A model generated the notes under the pieces. The model saw nothing but the letters and a program-made list of their open reading frames with translations, ran no database searches and was not told the DNA's origin. A stretch of DNA of 64,000 nt from JADKFD01 sp050250665 (GTDB taxonomy: Bacteria; Pseudomonadota; Gammaproteobacteria; Xanthomonadales; SZUA-5), in the NCBI GenBank assembly GCA_050250665.1, contig JBFWOF010000017.1, forward strand, positions 41,251-105,250. The letters are read 5' to 3'. Positions 18,813 to 27,813 of this stretch are shown in pieces (the stretch's first letter is position 1; each line of letters starts with the position of its first letter). A program made the translations under genes and the position numbers.

Positions 18813-20438
18813 CTAGACGAAGCCCAGATTGGAACTGGAAAAATTCGACAGGTTCGGGAATACCGTATTGACCTGTCCGCTGCTCAGACCCATCCAGCTG
18901 GCCAGCGTGGCGCCCATCTGATCCATGGCCGTGGTCGGAATCATCTGGCCGCGGCTGAAGCTGTCCGGACCATTCAAGGTCAGATCCGGGAAGGTGCCAT
19001 ACAGACGCCCGGTAGCGGCATTGCCACCGTTCACGGCACCGCCCATGACCAGCTGGGTTCCGCCCCACGCGTGATCACTGCCATCGCCGTTGGAATTCAG
19101 CGTGCGCGAGAATTCGCTCATGGTGAAGGTCGTGACCGAGTTCTCGACGCCCATTTCCACCAGGGCCTGATAGAAGGATCCCAGAGCGCGGGAAATGCGG
19201 CGCAGCAGGCGCGGCTGGCCGTTGTCCGGCATCTGCGTGGCATGGGTATCGAATCCACCCAAAGACACGAAGAAGATGTTGCGTGTCTGCCCCAGCTGGC
19301 TGCGCATCTTGATCAGGCGGGCCACCATCGCCAGCTGTTCGGCCAGCGAGTTATTGCCGTCCGCCGCCAGGTTGTAGCCGGCCACGGCCTGATTGTCGGC
19401 CAGCGCCCGGAAGGGCGTGGTCAGCAGCGAGGGATTGGGCGTGCCGGTGAGGTTGCTGGACATGGCGCCTGCCAGATCCATGGCCCGCCTCATGGTCGCC
19501 GCGTGTTCGGTCTGGAAGAGGGTGCCGCTGGCGCCGAGCAGACTACACAGGGCCAGATCCTCCTGCTGTGTCGCCGTTGCGCAGGTGGCGAAATTGTTCA
19601 GCGAGTCCGAACCCGAACAGTTCGCAAAATTGCTGCCGACAATGCTGCCGGCGAAGGGATTGCCACCGTTCGGATCGCCACAACTGGACATCTGGTAGGG
19701 CACGACCTGAGTGCCGACCTGAAAGCGGTTGCTGCCGGAAAAAGACACGTTCATCGGCATGATCAGCGGCGGATTACTGCCCACGATCGGGGTGTTCTGC
19801 GAGAACAGCAGATCGGCCACCTGGCCACCCCAGCCAAAGCCGAAATTGGCACTCTCGCGGCCCTGGAACCACAGATTGGTCTGATCATTGTGCGAATACA
19901 GCTGTGGCGGCTTCGGCAAGGCCGGGTTGCTGTAGGTGGCCTTGGTCAGCGGCACGACCAGGGTGCCGGTATTGGCCAGCCACGCGATCTTGCCCTGATT
20001 GGTCAAGGACTGCAGCCCGGGCATGCTGGTCTGGTTGCCGTTGTCGTCGATCGAGGTCCAGTCAGCACAGGCCGGGTGCAGACCGTAGGTATTTCCGGCC
20101 GGCAAGGCCGCACCGCCCGGCCCGGTGAGATTGACCGGCAGCAGCGCATTCTGGGCAATACCGAGCGGGCCATTGGCACCGGTGTAGACGCCACCGCGCG
20201 AGGCCGAATAGATACCGTAACGGGTGCTGTCGGACGGAATCAGCCAGTTGAAGGAATCACTGCCACCACTGAGAAACACACACACCAGCGCCTTGTAGCC
20301 GGGATCGCCCTGGGTTGCCGCCAGCGCCGATTGCATCAGGCGCAGTTGCGGAATCAGCGACAGGGCCGAGCCACCGGCAAGCGTGGCGCAGAAGTGCTTG
20401 AGGAAATCGCGGCGCTGTTCACGACGGATGCGGGACAT
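18813..20438 (-). CDS. DUF1501 family secreted protein with Tat signal
   Basis: A 541-residue protein of the DUF1501 family, related to the sulfatase/alkaline phosphatase fold; substrate unknown. The N-terminus carries a twin-arginine export motif RRDFLK at residues 9-14 followed by a hydrophobic stretch and an ALA cleavage site near 40. Family segments include ALVCVFLSGGSDSFNWLIP and the C-terminal FSRTLNSNGDGSDHAWGGTQ. The ATG at 20438 is chosen because AAGGAG lies nine bases upstream. It starts 10 bases after the DUF1800 gene; this two-gene pairing is widespread in Proteobacteria and points to a shared secreted function. Confidence 0.88.
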   Translation of the reverse strand: MSRIRREQRRDFLKHFCATLAGGSALSLIPQLRLMQSALAATQGDPGYKALVCVFLSGGSDSFNWLIPSDSTRYGIYSASRGGVYTGANGPLGIAQNALLPVNLTGPGGAALPAGNTYGLHPACADWTSIDDNGNQTSMPGLQSLTNQGKIAWLANTGTLVVPLTKATYSNPALPKPPQLYSHNDQTNLWFQGRESANFGFGWGGQVADLLFSQNTPIVGSNPPLIMPMNVSFSGSNRFQVGTQVVPYQMSSCGDPNGGNPFAGSIVGSNFANCSGSDSLNNFATCATATQQEDLALCSLLGASGTLFQTEHAATMRRAMDLAGAMSSNLTGTPNPSLLTTPFRALADNQAVAGYNLAADGNNSLAEQLAMVARLIKMRSQLGQTRNIFFVSLGGFDTHATQMPDNGQPRLLRRISRALGSFYQALVEMGVENSVTTFTMSEFSRTLNSNGDGSDHAWGGTQLVMGGAVNGGNAATGRLYGTFPDLTLNGPDSFSRGQMIPTTAMDQMGATLASWMGLSSGQVNTVFPNLSNFSSSNLGFV

Positions 20439-20448
20439 GGCGATCTCC

Positions 20449-22248
20449 TTACTTCTGAACGGCAAATTCGGGGGAAACCACGATCACGCGCATGACCTGT
20501 CGAATCCTGTCGATACGGGTGCTGTCCGTGGTGGGCGCAGTCTGATTGCTCAACATGTTGATCAGAACGGTGCGCATGCTGCTGCTCATGGCGCCAGCCA
20601 TCATCCGCAGGTTCAGGGCATCCACCAGCTGACCGTAGGTGGTCGCATTGCCCGGCTGCTGCATGATCGCCAGATAGGGTGCGATGGGCACGCAGGGACG
20701 GGTCAGGGTGTTGCAGCTGCTGCTGCCCACATACCAGTCAACAATCCGGTTCTGGATGGTGTCGTTCATCCGGGTGACGGTGGACTCGTTCAGGATCTGG
20801 AACTCCGGCGAATACAGGTTGGCATTCTGGATGGCCCCCGGATTCCTGAAATCGGGCTCGTAGAAGTTGAAGACCGTCGGCGAGTTGTAGGGACGCTGGC
20901 CCAGGCTGCTGTCGAAGCCCATCGACATGCTGATGTTGCCGACATTGGTGTTGGTGCTGCCATTGCTGTTGAGCGGCGGCTCGGGCTGGCCCTGAATCAC
21001 ATCCAGGCCGCGCCAGAGGGCGGTCAGGCGCAGCACCGGCTCGCGCAGCTTGCCGAAATTGCCGGTCGGTGCCGACCGCGCTTCGGTATCCATCAGGATG
21101 GCCGTGATCACCGCTGCCAGATCGCCGCGCACGCCCTGTCCATTGTTGTTGAACCTGCTCGCCACGCGCTGGATGTAGGCCGGCGAGGGATTCGAGGTCA
21201 CGAAGCGCTGGATCAGCTGGCGGCTGATGAAGGGCGCCACCGAGGCATGATTGGCGATGGCATCGAGCGCGGCGTTGATGTCCTGGGCGCAGCCTGCCTG
21301 GGAGTCGGCCACTGCCGGCAGGGTGATGCCGTCGAACAGCGTCTTGCCGGCGAAATCGTGGAAGGTGCGCCCACCGGCCAGATAGTTCTGGTTGTTCGGC
21401 GGGTTGTTCATCGGAAAACAGATCATCGGCGCCAGCAGGTCCCGATTGGTGTTGTTGCCGAAGCTGGTGCTGGTGTAGTTGGTGCGCTCGTAGGACAGAC
21501 CGGTGAAGACCCGTGCCAGCGAACCGATGATGGTGTTGTCGTAGGTCGGAATCGGATTGCCGCCGGAGAGCTGCGGGCTGAAATCGAGGTTGCGCTTGAT
21601 CAGGCCGAAGGAGAACAGCTGCATGACTTCGCGCGCATAGTTCTCGTCCGGCAGAATCGTCGTCGGCGGGGTACCGGTGGTGTACGCGGCGCGATTGCGC
21701 ACATAGGTCAGCCATTGGCCCATGGTCGGGCTGAAGGTCACTTCACCCAGCAGCGTGCGGTAGTTGCCGAAGGCGTTGCGGGTCAACAGATCGGCGTATT
21801 CGGCGATCATGCGGGTATCGATACCGCCGGAATCGGCCGTCACCAGAATCTGGCTGAGCGCCCAGGCCATGCGCTGACGCAACTGGTCTTCACCGAACAC
21901 CGCCTGCACCCACCAGCGGTCCACCCGGTGCCCGGAATTCAGCGAGAAATCGGGATTGGCGACCAGACCATCGAGCCAGGGTCCGGTCAATGCCGACGGC
22001 ATCGACAACTGCTGTTCCAGCCACTGGCCGTAACCGATGCCACGCAGGCGCGCAATTTCGGCGACTGTCGGTCCGAAGGTGGCCTGGGTCAGGAAGCGAG
22101 CGGCTTCGGCATCGGTAGCCGGGGCGTCGGTGACATTTTCAAAATTGCCCCGGTAGATCAGACCCGTATTCTGGCCGTACACAGGCTGGGCACAGAACGC
22201 CGCCACGGCGGTCAGCGCGACGCCACACCAACTTCGAATCATCCACAT
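20449..22248 (-). CDS. DUF1800 family secreted protein
   Basis: A 599-residue protein with a Sec-type signal peptide (hydrophobic residues about 8-18, cleavage probably after VYG near 25). The DUF1800 core begins at about residue 49 with the family hallmark ARFLTQATFGPT and continues through FSFGLIKRNLD and REVMQLFSFG-type segments to ILMDTEARSAPTGNFGKLRE. Function is not known. ATG at 22248; the ATG two codons later is an alternative. It is the first gene of a two-gene unit with the DUF1501 gene and is transcribed divergently from algH. Confidence 0.88.
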   Translation of the reverse strand: MWMIRSWCGVALTAVAAFCAQPVYGQNTGLIYRGNFENVTDAPATDAEAARFLTQATFGPTVAEIARLRGIGYGQWLEQQLSMPSALTGPWLDGLVANPDFSLNSGHRVDRWWVQAVFGEDQLRQRMAWALSQILVTADSGGIDTRMIAEYADLLTRNAFGNYRTLLGEVTFSPTMGQWLTYVRNRAAYTTGTPPTTILPDENYAREVMQLFSFGLIKRNLDFSPQLSGGNPIPTYDNTIIGSLARVFTGLSYERTNYTSTSFGNNTNRDLLAPMICFPMNNPPNNQNYLAGGRTFHDFAGKTLFDGITLPAVADSQAGCAQDINAALDAIANHASVAPFISRQLIQRFVTSNPSPAYIQRVASRFNNNGQGVRGDLAAVITAILMDTEARSAPTGNFGKLREPVLRLTALWRGLDVIQGQPEPPLNSNGSTNTNVGNISMSMGFDSSLGQRPYNSPTVFNFYEPDFRNPGAIQNANLYSPEFQILNESTVTRMNDTIQNRIVDWYVGSSSCNTLTRPCVPIAPYLAIMQQPGNATTYGQLVDALNLRMMAGAMSSSMRTVLINMLSNQTAPTTDSTRIDRIRQVMRVIVVSPEFAVQK

Positions 22249-22517
22249 ATAGCCCCCGGCATTCGGCCCGTCTTCGGATTATGAACGGGCGCCTGCATTC
22301 TCGACTGTGATGACCGACACGGCATTCCGTTGCGCCCCCCAGCCATGCCGTTGGTCGGATGCTTCTGCGAAAACGCAGGCCAGAGCCATCGGTTGACCCG
22401 ATTTTCTTCTGAATCTGGCTGGACCGACGCTGCCGGAGCCGCGAAACTGAACCCGGCGCCGCCAGGATCGACGCCACAGACTGCACCGCTCCATATCGGG
22501 ACCGCTACAATCAGCCC
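22249..22517. other. Divergent intergenic region, DUF1800 / algH
   Basis: This 269-base gap separates two divergent transcription units and must contain both promoters. I see no confident -35/-10 pair, no repeat family and no credible small gene in it. Confidence 0.4.
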
Positions 22518-23081
22518 ATGACTAGCTCATCCTATCTGGCCAACCATCTGCTGATCGCCATGCCCGGGCTGGACGATCCCAATTTCTCCAGGGGCGTCAC
22601 CTTCCTGTGCCAGCACAATGCCGACGGCGCGCTCGGCATCGTCGTCAATCGCCTCAGCAACTACCGGCTCGGCGAAGTGCTGGAGCAGATGGAGATCGCC
22701 ACCGAAGACGCCAGGCTGGCGCAAATGCCGGTGTACGCCGGCGGGCCAGTGCAGATGGATCGTGGCTTTGTCGTGCACGAGCCCGGCGAAAGCTACGATT
22801 CGACCTTCAAGGTCTCGGACGAACTCTGCGTGACCACCTCGCGCGACGTGCTCGCGGCCATGGCCGCGGGCCGCGGGCCCAGGCGCGCCCTGGTGGCGCT
22901 GGGCTATGCCGGCTGGGGCGCCGGCCAGCTGGAGAACGAGATCAAGGAGAACTCCTGGCTGAGCGTGCCGTCGAGCGCCTCGATCCTGTTCGAGACGCCG
23001 CTGGAAGCGCGCTGGCTGGCGGCCGCCCAACTGGCCGGTGTGGACATGCGCCTGCTGACGGACTACGTCGGGCATGCATGA
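22518..23081 (+). CDS. algH: YqgE/AlgH family protein
   Basis: A 187-residue member of the UPF0301/AlgH family; named for an effect on alginate regulation in Pseudomonas, biochemical role unresolved. Family features: SSYLANHLLIAMPGLDDPNF at the N-terminus, VTFLCQHNADGALGIVVNRL, VYAGGPVQMDRGFVVHEP, and ALGYAGWGAGQLENEIKENS. The stop overlaps the start of ruvX by eight bases, and the order algH-ruvX-pyrR-pyrB-pyrC' is that of Pseudomonas. Confidence 0.95.
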   Translation: MTSSSYLANHLLIAMPGLDDPNFSRGVTFLCQHNADGALGIVVNRLSNYRLGEVLEQMEIATEDARLAQMPVYAGGPVQMDRGFVVHEPGESYDSTFKVSDELCVTTSRDVLAAMAAGRGPRRALVALGYAGWGAGQLENEIKENSWLSVPSSASILFETPLEARWLAAAQLAGVDMRLLTDYVGHA

Positions 23082-23532
23082 AGATCCACCCAAGCCGGCG
23101 GTGACCAGCGGCGTGTGGCTGGCGCTGGATGTCGGCACCCGTGATCTGGGCGTTGCCGTGGGCAATGAACTGACCGGACGCGCCCGACCGCTGAAAACGC
23201 TGGCGATGCAGCCCGAAGCGCTGATGTGGACGACGCTGGATGCCATGGTTTCCGAATGGGCGCCAGGCGGGATCGTGGTCGGGCTGCCTCTCACCCGCGA
23301 AGGCGGCGAGCAGCCGATGAGCAAGCGCGCGCGCCGTTTTGCGGCGGCCGTCGAGCAACGCTACCAGCGTCCGGTGGTACAACACGACGAGCGCGGATCC
23401 ACCCAGGTGGCCAAGCGCCGTTTTGCCGGAGAACGCGCCGCCGGAAATGCCCGGCGCAAACACGCGGTCGACATCGACGCCCATGCTGCAGCTGTGATCC
23501 TGGAGGACTACCTTGCACTTGCCGGCCATTGA
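23074..23532 (+). CDS. ruvX: Putative Holliday junction resolvase / pre-16S rRNA nuclease RuvX (YqgF)
   Basis: A 152-residue RNase H-like protein needed for processing the 5' end of 16S rRNA in E. coli. It has the first acidic strand LALDVGTRDLGVAVG (residues about 16-30), GIVVGLPL in the middle, DERGSTQVAKRR where relatives have DERLTT, and a C-terminal VDIDAHAAAVILEDYL containing the last catalytic Asp. It overlaps algH by eight bases and pyrR by twenty. Confidence 0.93.
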   Translation: MHEDPPKPAVTSGVWLALDVGTRDLGVAVGNELTGRARPLKTLAMQPEALMWTTLDAMVSEWAPGGIVVGLPLTREGGEQPMSKRARRFAAAVEQRYQRPVVQHDERGSTQVAKRRFAGERAAGNARRKHAVDIDAHAAAVILEDYLALAGH

Positions 23533-24028
23533 TCCCCTGCTCGCCGCGCTGCTCGCCAGCACCCGTGCCCGCCTTGCCGAGCACAACATCGCTGATCCGC
23601 GCATCGTCGGCATTCATTCCGGCGGTGTCTGGCTGGCCCAGTACCTGAGTGAGGCACTGGGCTTGAGCGAGGCCATCGGCGAGCTCGACATCAGCTTCTA
23701 CCGCGACGACTTCACCCGCGTAGGCATGCACCCCACGGTGCGTCCCTCGCGCATCCCCTGGGATGTCGAAGGCCGCCATCTGCTGCTGGTGGACGACGTG
23801 CTCTATACCGGCCGCACCATCCGCGCCGCGCTGAACGAGATCTTCGACTATGGCCGCCCGGCCAGTGTGACGCTGGCAGTGCTGGTCAGCCGCAATGGCC
23901 GGGAACTGCCCATTGAAGCCGGCGCCGTCGGCGCCAGACTGGTGCTGCCACCCGACCAGCAGATCAAGCTGCGCGGTCCGGCGCCGCTGTATCTGGAACT
24001 GGTGGAACAGCCGAGCCGCCATTCGTGA
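23513..24028 (+). CDS. pyrR: PyrR-type uracil phosphoribosyltransferase / pyrimidine regulator
   Basis: A 171-residue type I phosphoribosyltransferase. The PRPP-binding loop VDDVLYTGRT is at residues 93-102, and the RDDF segment near 64 and RPSRIPWDVEGRHLLLVDD are PyrR-like. In Gram-positive bacteria PyrR binds pyr mRNA; in Pseudomonas the homologue affects pyr gene expression. The start is TTG at 23513 with GGAGG eight bases upstream, lying inside ruvX. Its stop overlaps the GTG of pyrB (GTGA). Confidence 0.9.
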   Translation: MHLPAIDPLLAALLASTRARLAEHNIADPRIVGIHSGGVWLAQYLSEALGLSEAIGELDISFYRDDFTRVGMHPTVRPSRIPWDVEGRHLLLVDDVLYTGRTIRAALNEIFDYGRPASVTLAVLVSRNGRELPIEAGAVGARLVLPPDQQIKLRGPAPLYLELVEQPSRHS

Positions 24029-25008
24029 ACCTGCCCATGAGCCTGCAACTGACCGCCGACGGCCGTCTGCGCCACCTGCTGACGGTGGACGGGCTGCCGC
24101 GCAAGCTGATCGAAGAACTGCTGGATGTGGCCGACTCAATGCGCTCGGTGGCGCTGCGCGGCAACAAGAAGCTGCCGCTGCTGCGCGGTCGGACCATCAT
24201 CAATCTGTTCTTCGAGCCGTCCACGCGCACACGCACCACCTTCGAACTGGCGGCGGAACGACTCTCGGCCGATGTGCTCAATCTGGATGTGGCCTCGTCG
24301 TCGACCAGCAAGGGCGAGAGCCTGCTGGACACGCTGGCGACGCTGGAGGCCATGCACTGCGACATGTTCGTCGTGCGTCATCCGGAATCGGGCGCGGCCC
24401 ACTTCGTCGCCGAACACACGGCGCCCGGTGTTGCCGTGCTCAACGCCGGCGACGGCCGCCATGCCCATCCGACCCAGGCGCTGCTCGACGCCTACACCAT
24501 TCGCCGCCACAAGCCTCGCTTCGAAGATTTGACCATCGCCGTCGTCGGTGATGTGCTGCATTCGCGGGTGGCGCGCTCGGAACTGCGCGCCTTCGGCATT
24601 CTGGGCGCCGGCGAGTTGCGCGTCATCGGACCCCGCACCTTGCTGCCCCCGGCCATCGAGGAACTTGGCGTGCGCGTCTACACCGACATGGATGCCGGCA
24701 TCGCCGATGTCGATGTCATCGTCATGTTGCGGCTGCAGCGCGAGCGCATGCGCGGAGCTTTCCTGCCCTCCGAGAACGAATATTTCCGCCGCTATGGCCT
24801 TACCCGTGAACGCCTCGCCCTGGCCAAACCCGATTGCCTGGTCATGCACCCGGGGCCGATGAATCGCGGCGTCGAGATCGCCAGTGACGTGGCCGACGGC
24901 CCGCAATCGGTGATCCTGGAACAGGTGTCCAACGGTCTGGCCGTGCGCATGGCGGTGATGTCGCACATTCTCGGCGCCCAGGTGCCACAGATGGATCTCG
25001 GCGCATGA
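24025..25008 (+). CDS. pyrB: Aspartate carbamoyltransferase catalytic subunit
   Basis: PyrB condenses carbamoyl phosphate and aspartate, the first committed step of pyrimidine synthesis. The 327-residue protein has the carbamoyl-phosphate motif FFEPSTRTRTTFE at residues 62-74, the SSTSKGES loop near 95, and MHPGPMNRGVEI near 280. The N-terminus is slightly extended, as in the Pseudomonas class A enzyme. GTG start, coupled to pyrR; its ATGA stop overlap couples it to pyrC'. No pyrI is present, fitting the class that assembles with PyrC'. Confidence 0.97.
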   Translation: MNLPMSLQLTADGRLRHLLTVDGLPRKLIEELLDVADSMRSVALRGNKKLPLLRGRTIINLFFEPSTRTRTTFELAAERLSADVLNLDVASSSTSKGESLLDTLATLEAMHCDMFVVRHPESGAAHFVAEHTAPGVAVLNAGDGRHAHPTQALLDAYTIRRHKPRFEDLTIAVVGDVLHSRVARSELRAFGILGAGELRVIGPRTLLPPAIEELGVRVYTDMDAGIADVDVIVMLRLQRERMRGAFLPSENEYFRRYGLTRERLALAKPDCLVMHPGPMNRGVEIASDVADGPQSVILEQVSNGLAVRMAVMSHILGAQVPQMDLGA

Positions 25009-26285
25009 ACCGCATATTGATCGAAGGAGCGCTGGTGCGCTTTCCGCATCTGGGCATCGACCGCATTGCCAATGTGCTGTTCGCACCCGGCCAGGTGCTG
25101 GCGCTGGATCCCGATGCCGCCCGCTGCAGGGGCGCCGAGCGTATCGACGGTCGCGGCCGCTGGTTGATACCGGGGCTGGTGGATCTGGCCACGCGCCTGC
25201 GCGAGCCCGGCGCCACGCACAAGGCCGACATCCGCTCGGAGGCGACGGCGGCGCTGGTCAATGGCATCACCCATGTGGTGCTGCCGCCGGACACCCGGCC
25301 AGTGGTCGACTCCACCGCCGTTGTGGAACTGATCCTGCGCCGGGCACGCGACAGCCGCGGCGCCACGGTGCACGTGATCGGCGCGCTCACCCACGGCCTG
25401 GGCGAAGACAGCCTGGCTGAACTCGGCGCGCTGCGCGCGGCCGGTTGCATCGCAGTCGGCAATATCGGCCAGCCGCTGAGCAACAGCCATCTGCTGCGAC
25501 GCGCCCTCCAGTATGCGGCTTCGCTGGACATGGCCGTGCACCTGCAACCGGTTGACCCGCATATCGGCGCCGGCGGTGTCGCCCATGAAGGTCGGGTCGC
25601 GGCGCTGCAAGGCTTGCCCGGCATCCCCGAAACCAGCGAAACCCTGGCGCTCTCGCGCGATCTGATGCTGGTCGAGGAAAGCGGCGTGCGCGCCCATTTC
25701 GGCCGGCTCTCCTGCGCGCGCAGCGTCAGTCTGCTGTCGGCGGCGCGGGCGCGCGGGCTCAAGGTCAGTGCCGATGTGGCCATGCAGCAGATCTACCTGA
25801 ACGAGCATGATGTGCTGCCCTTCCGCAGTGACGCCCATCTGCTGCCGCCGCTGCGCACCGGCAATGACCGCGATGCGCTGCGCGAAGCGTTGATCAGCGG
25901 CGAGATCGACGCCGTCTGCAGCGATCACCAGCCGCATGATCCCGACGCCAAACTCAAGCCCTTTCCGGCCACCGAGCCCGGCGCCTCCGGACTCGACAGC
26001 TTCCTCGGCCTCGGCCTCAAGCTGGTCCACGAGCAGCTGATGTCCTACGCCGACTGGATCGACCGCAGTGCGCTGGCACCGCGGGTCATCCTGGGTCTGC
26101 CGGCGCCCAGACTGGAGCCGGATGCAGCGCCCGATTTTGTCCTGCTGGACCCGCATGCAGAACACACCCTGGATGCCGCCGCGATGGCCAGTCGCGGCAA
26201 GAACACGCCCTTCCGCGGCTGGCGTCTGCCCGGCCGAGTGGATATGGCGGCCATCGCCGACCGTGTATGGATACGCACACCTTGA
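25005..26285 (+). CDS. pyrC': Non-catalytic dihydroorotase homologue PyrC'
   Basis: A 426-residue amidohydrolase-family protein coupled to pyrB by an ATGA overlap. The metal-binding HxH of real dihydroorotases (as in PGFVDLHVHLREPG) is replaced: the sequence reads PGLVDLATRLREPG, with Ala62 and Arg64 in place of the two histidines. The usual SDDG segment is also missing (VGNIGQPLSN). A distal His (VHLQPVDP) and Asp (CSDHQPHD) remain. Pseudomonas pyrC' is likewise inactive and serves as a structural partner of the PyrB dodecamer. An active pyrC is expected elsewhere in the genome. Confidence 0.9.
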   Translation: MNRILIEGALVRFPHLGIDRIANVLFAPGQVLALDPDAARCRGAERIDGRGRWLIPGLVDLATRLREPGATHKADIRSEATAALVNGITHVVLPPDTRPVVDSTAVVELILRRARDSRGATVHVIGALTHGLGEDSLAELGALRAAGCIAVGNIGQPLSNSHLLRRALQYAASLDMAVHLQPVDPHIGAGGVAHEGRVAALQGLPGIPETSETLALSRDLMLVEESGVRAHFGRLSCARSVSLLSAARARGLKVSADVAMQQIYLNEHDVLPFRSDAHLLPPLRTGNDRDALREALISGEIDAVCSDHQPHDPDAKLKPFPATEPGASGLDSFLGLGLKLVHEQLMSYADWIDRSALAPRVILGLPAPRLEPDAAPDFVLLDPHAEHTLDAAAMASRGKNTPFRGWRLPGRVDMAAIADRVWIRTP

Positions 26286-26815
26286 ACCGCACGAACACGC
26301 TTCCGTCCGCTCTGCTGTACACCTGCCTGACGCTGCTCCTGTTGAGCGGCTGCGCCAGCGTGCCGCCGCCGGAACCACCGGCCGAGCCGCCGCCGCCCGC
26401 GCGCGACCGCGTCGCCGAATTGCGTACCGTCGCCAGTGCCACCCTTTCGGCGGTGGAAGTGGCGCCGCTGCAGAACCCTGCCGTGGAACTGCTGATCGAG
26501 GCCGCCGCCAGCGCCGAAGCCGCTGGCGAGCACGGCAAGGCACTGGCCCAGATCGAGGAAGCACTGACCATCGAGCCCGAAAATCCTCGCCTGTGGCAGC
26601 TCAAGGCCGAAGCCCTGCTGCGCCAGGGAGAATTCCTCGATGCCGAAAAGCTGGCCATGAAGAGCTACGATCTGGGCTCGCAGATTGGCGAGTGGTGCAT
26701 GCGCAACTGGCTGCTGATTGCAGAAACCCGCGACGCGCTGGGTGATACCTCGACGTCGGAAGCCGCCCGCCGGCGCGCCGAAGGCTGTCCGACCAAGCCG
26801 CTGCCCAGGTACTGA
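26267..26815 (+). CDS. TPR-containing lipoprotein, function unknown
   Basis: A 182-residue protein with a lipoprotein signal: hydrophobic residues about 15-27 and lipobox LLSGC, acylated Cys29. A Pro-rich linker (PPPEPPAEPPPPA) follows, then about two tetratricopeptide-like repeats (AEAAGEHGKALAQIEEALTI, then LLRQGEFLDAEKLAMKSYDL). The start overlaps pyrC' by 19 bases on the same strand, so it probably belongs to the same transcript. It likely sits in the periplasm on the inner face of the outer membrane; partner unknown. Confidence 0.8.
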   Translation: MDTHTLNRTNTLPSALLYTCLTLLLLSGCASVPPPEPPAEPPPPARDRVAELRTVASATLSAVEVAPLQNPAVELLIEAAASAEAAGEHGKALAQIEEALTIEPENPRLWQLKAEALLRQGEFLDAEKLAMKSYDLGSQIGEWCMRNWLLIAETRDALGDTSTSEAARRRAEGCPTKPLPRY

Positions 26816-27128
26816 GCGCTCTCGGCAAACAAACCGCAAGCGATTGATTCTGCGACTTCGAAAGAATGGGGCGGGGGGCAAGGGGCAGGGGACCCGCCTC
26901 CCGCACGATCTGAGCTTGCAGGCGGGCGTGAAATGCGGCGATGTCGGGTATCCCCTCGCGAACAAACGCCGCGTAGCAGACCGGCTTCCTTCCCGTCACA
27001 GCCGGATCCGACGGGCAGTTCCGCAATTCCTTCAGATGGAGCACGCTCGGAGGGTCCGATTCCGATCGACATGCAGATCACTCAATGCTCGACGAAACTT
27101 CTATCCTCTGCGAACAGGAGGAATGGCC
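26816..27128. other. Intergenic region before the ECF sigma factor gene
   Basis: The 313-base gap contains a purine-rich low-complexity stretch (about 26869-26895, built from GGGGCA/GGGGAC units) like those at 36310, 56655 and 61008. An open frame crosses the gap in phase with the sigma factor gene but shows no family similarity. The sigma factor's ribosome site AGGAGG is at 27116-27121. Confidence 0.55.
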
Positions 27129-27692
27129 ATGCCCATCGACACTCAGGATTTCTCCAGACTGCTCGCGGCCTTCAAGCGGGGCGATGCCGAGGCCTCGGCC
27201 CAGCTGATCGCCATGGTCTATGACGATCTGCGGCGGCTGGCGCGAGGGCAACTAGGCCAGGGACAGCAGGGGCGCACGCTGAACGCCACCTCCCTGGTGC
27301 ACGAGTGCTACCTGCGCATCATGGATCCGGCGTCGAACACGGTTGAATCCAAGCACCACTTCTTCAATCTGGCGGCCAAGGTCATGCGTCAGGTGCTGTG
27401 CGACTACGCCCGCGAGCGAATGGCCGAAAAGCGCGGCGGCGGTCAGGCCCATGACACGCTCTCTTCCGTCGATTCCGAACGGCAGGCCGAAGCGGTTGCA
27501 TTGATCGAGCTGGACGACCTGCTGAAACGGCTGGAAGCGCGCCACCCGCGTTGCGCACGGGTCTTCGAATGCCGCTATTTCGCCGGGCTCAGCGAACAGG
27601 AAACCGCGGACGCGCTGGACATCAGTCTGCGCACCGCACAGCGCGAATGGAATGAGGCGCGCCAGTGGCTGTCGGCGCAGATGGCTGAGTAG
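27129..27692 (+). CDS. ECF-type RNA polymerase sigma factor (Sigma70_ECF / TIGR02999-like)
   Basis: A 187-residue sigma factor. Region 2 covers about residues 4-75 (AQLIAMVYDDLRRLARGQL, then NATSLVHECYLRIMD). The linker contains YARERMAEKRGGGQ, and region 4 spans about 125-185 (CARVFECRYFAGLSEQETAD, LDISLRTAQREWNEARQWL). The ATG at 27129 is chosen for AGGAGG seven bases upstream. Genes of this subfamily are usually followed by a Ser/Thr protein kinase; none is present here, where the next gene converges on the other strand. No anti-sigma factor is visible. Confidence 0.88.
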   Translation: MPIDTQDFSRLLAAFKRGDAEASAQLIAMVYDDLRRLARGQLGQGQQGRTLNATSLVHECYLRIMDPASNTVESKHHFFNLAAKVMRQVLCDYARERMAEKRGGGQAHDTLSSVDSERQAEAVALIELDDLLKRLEARHPRCARVFECRYFAGLSEQETADALDISLRTAQREWNEARQWLSAQMAE

Positions 27693-27813
27693 CCACGGAC
27701 TGTGCTTCCATCCAGCCATCGTCGGGCGATGGGTCTCGAATCCCTCGGGTGACGCCGCCCGAGGCCGGGTCGAAAGACGCAGAAATGATTCAAGGTATCT
27801 ACGGAACGACAGG

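Noticed and set aside
18693..22284. Long plus-strand frames of 600 and 633 codons opposite the DUF1501/DUF1800 genes
   Set aside because: They are GC-rich shadows of recognised minus-strand genes, full of His/Arg/Gly and without domain similarity.
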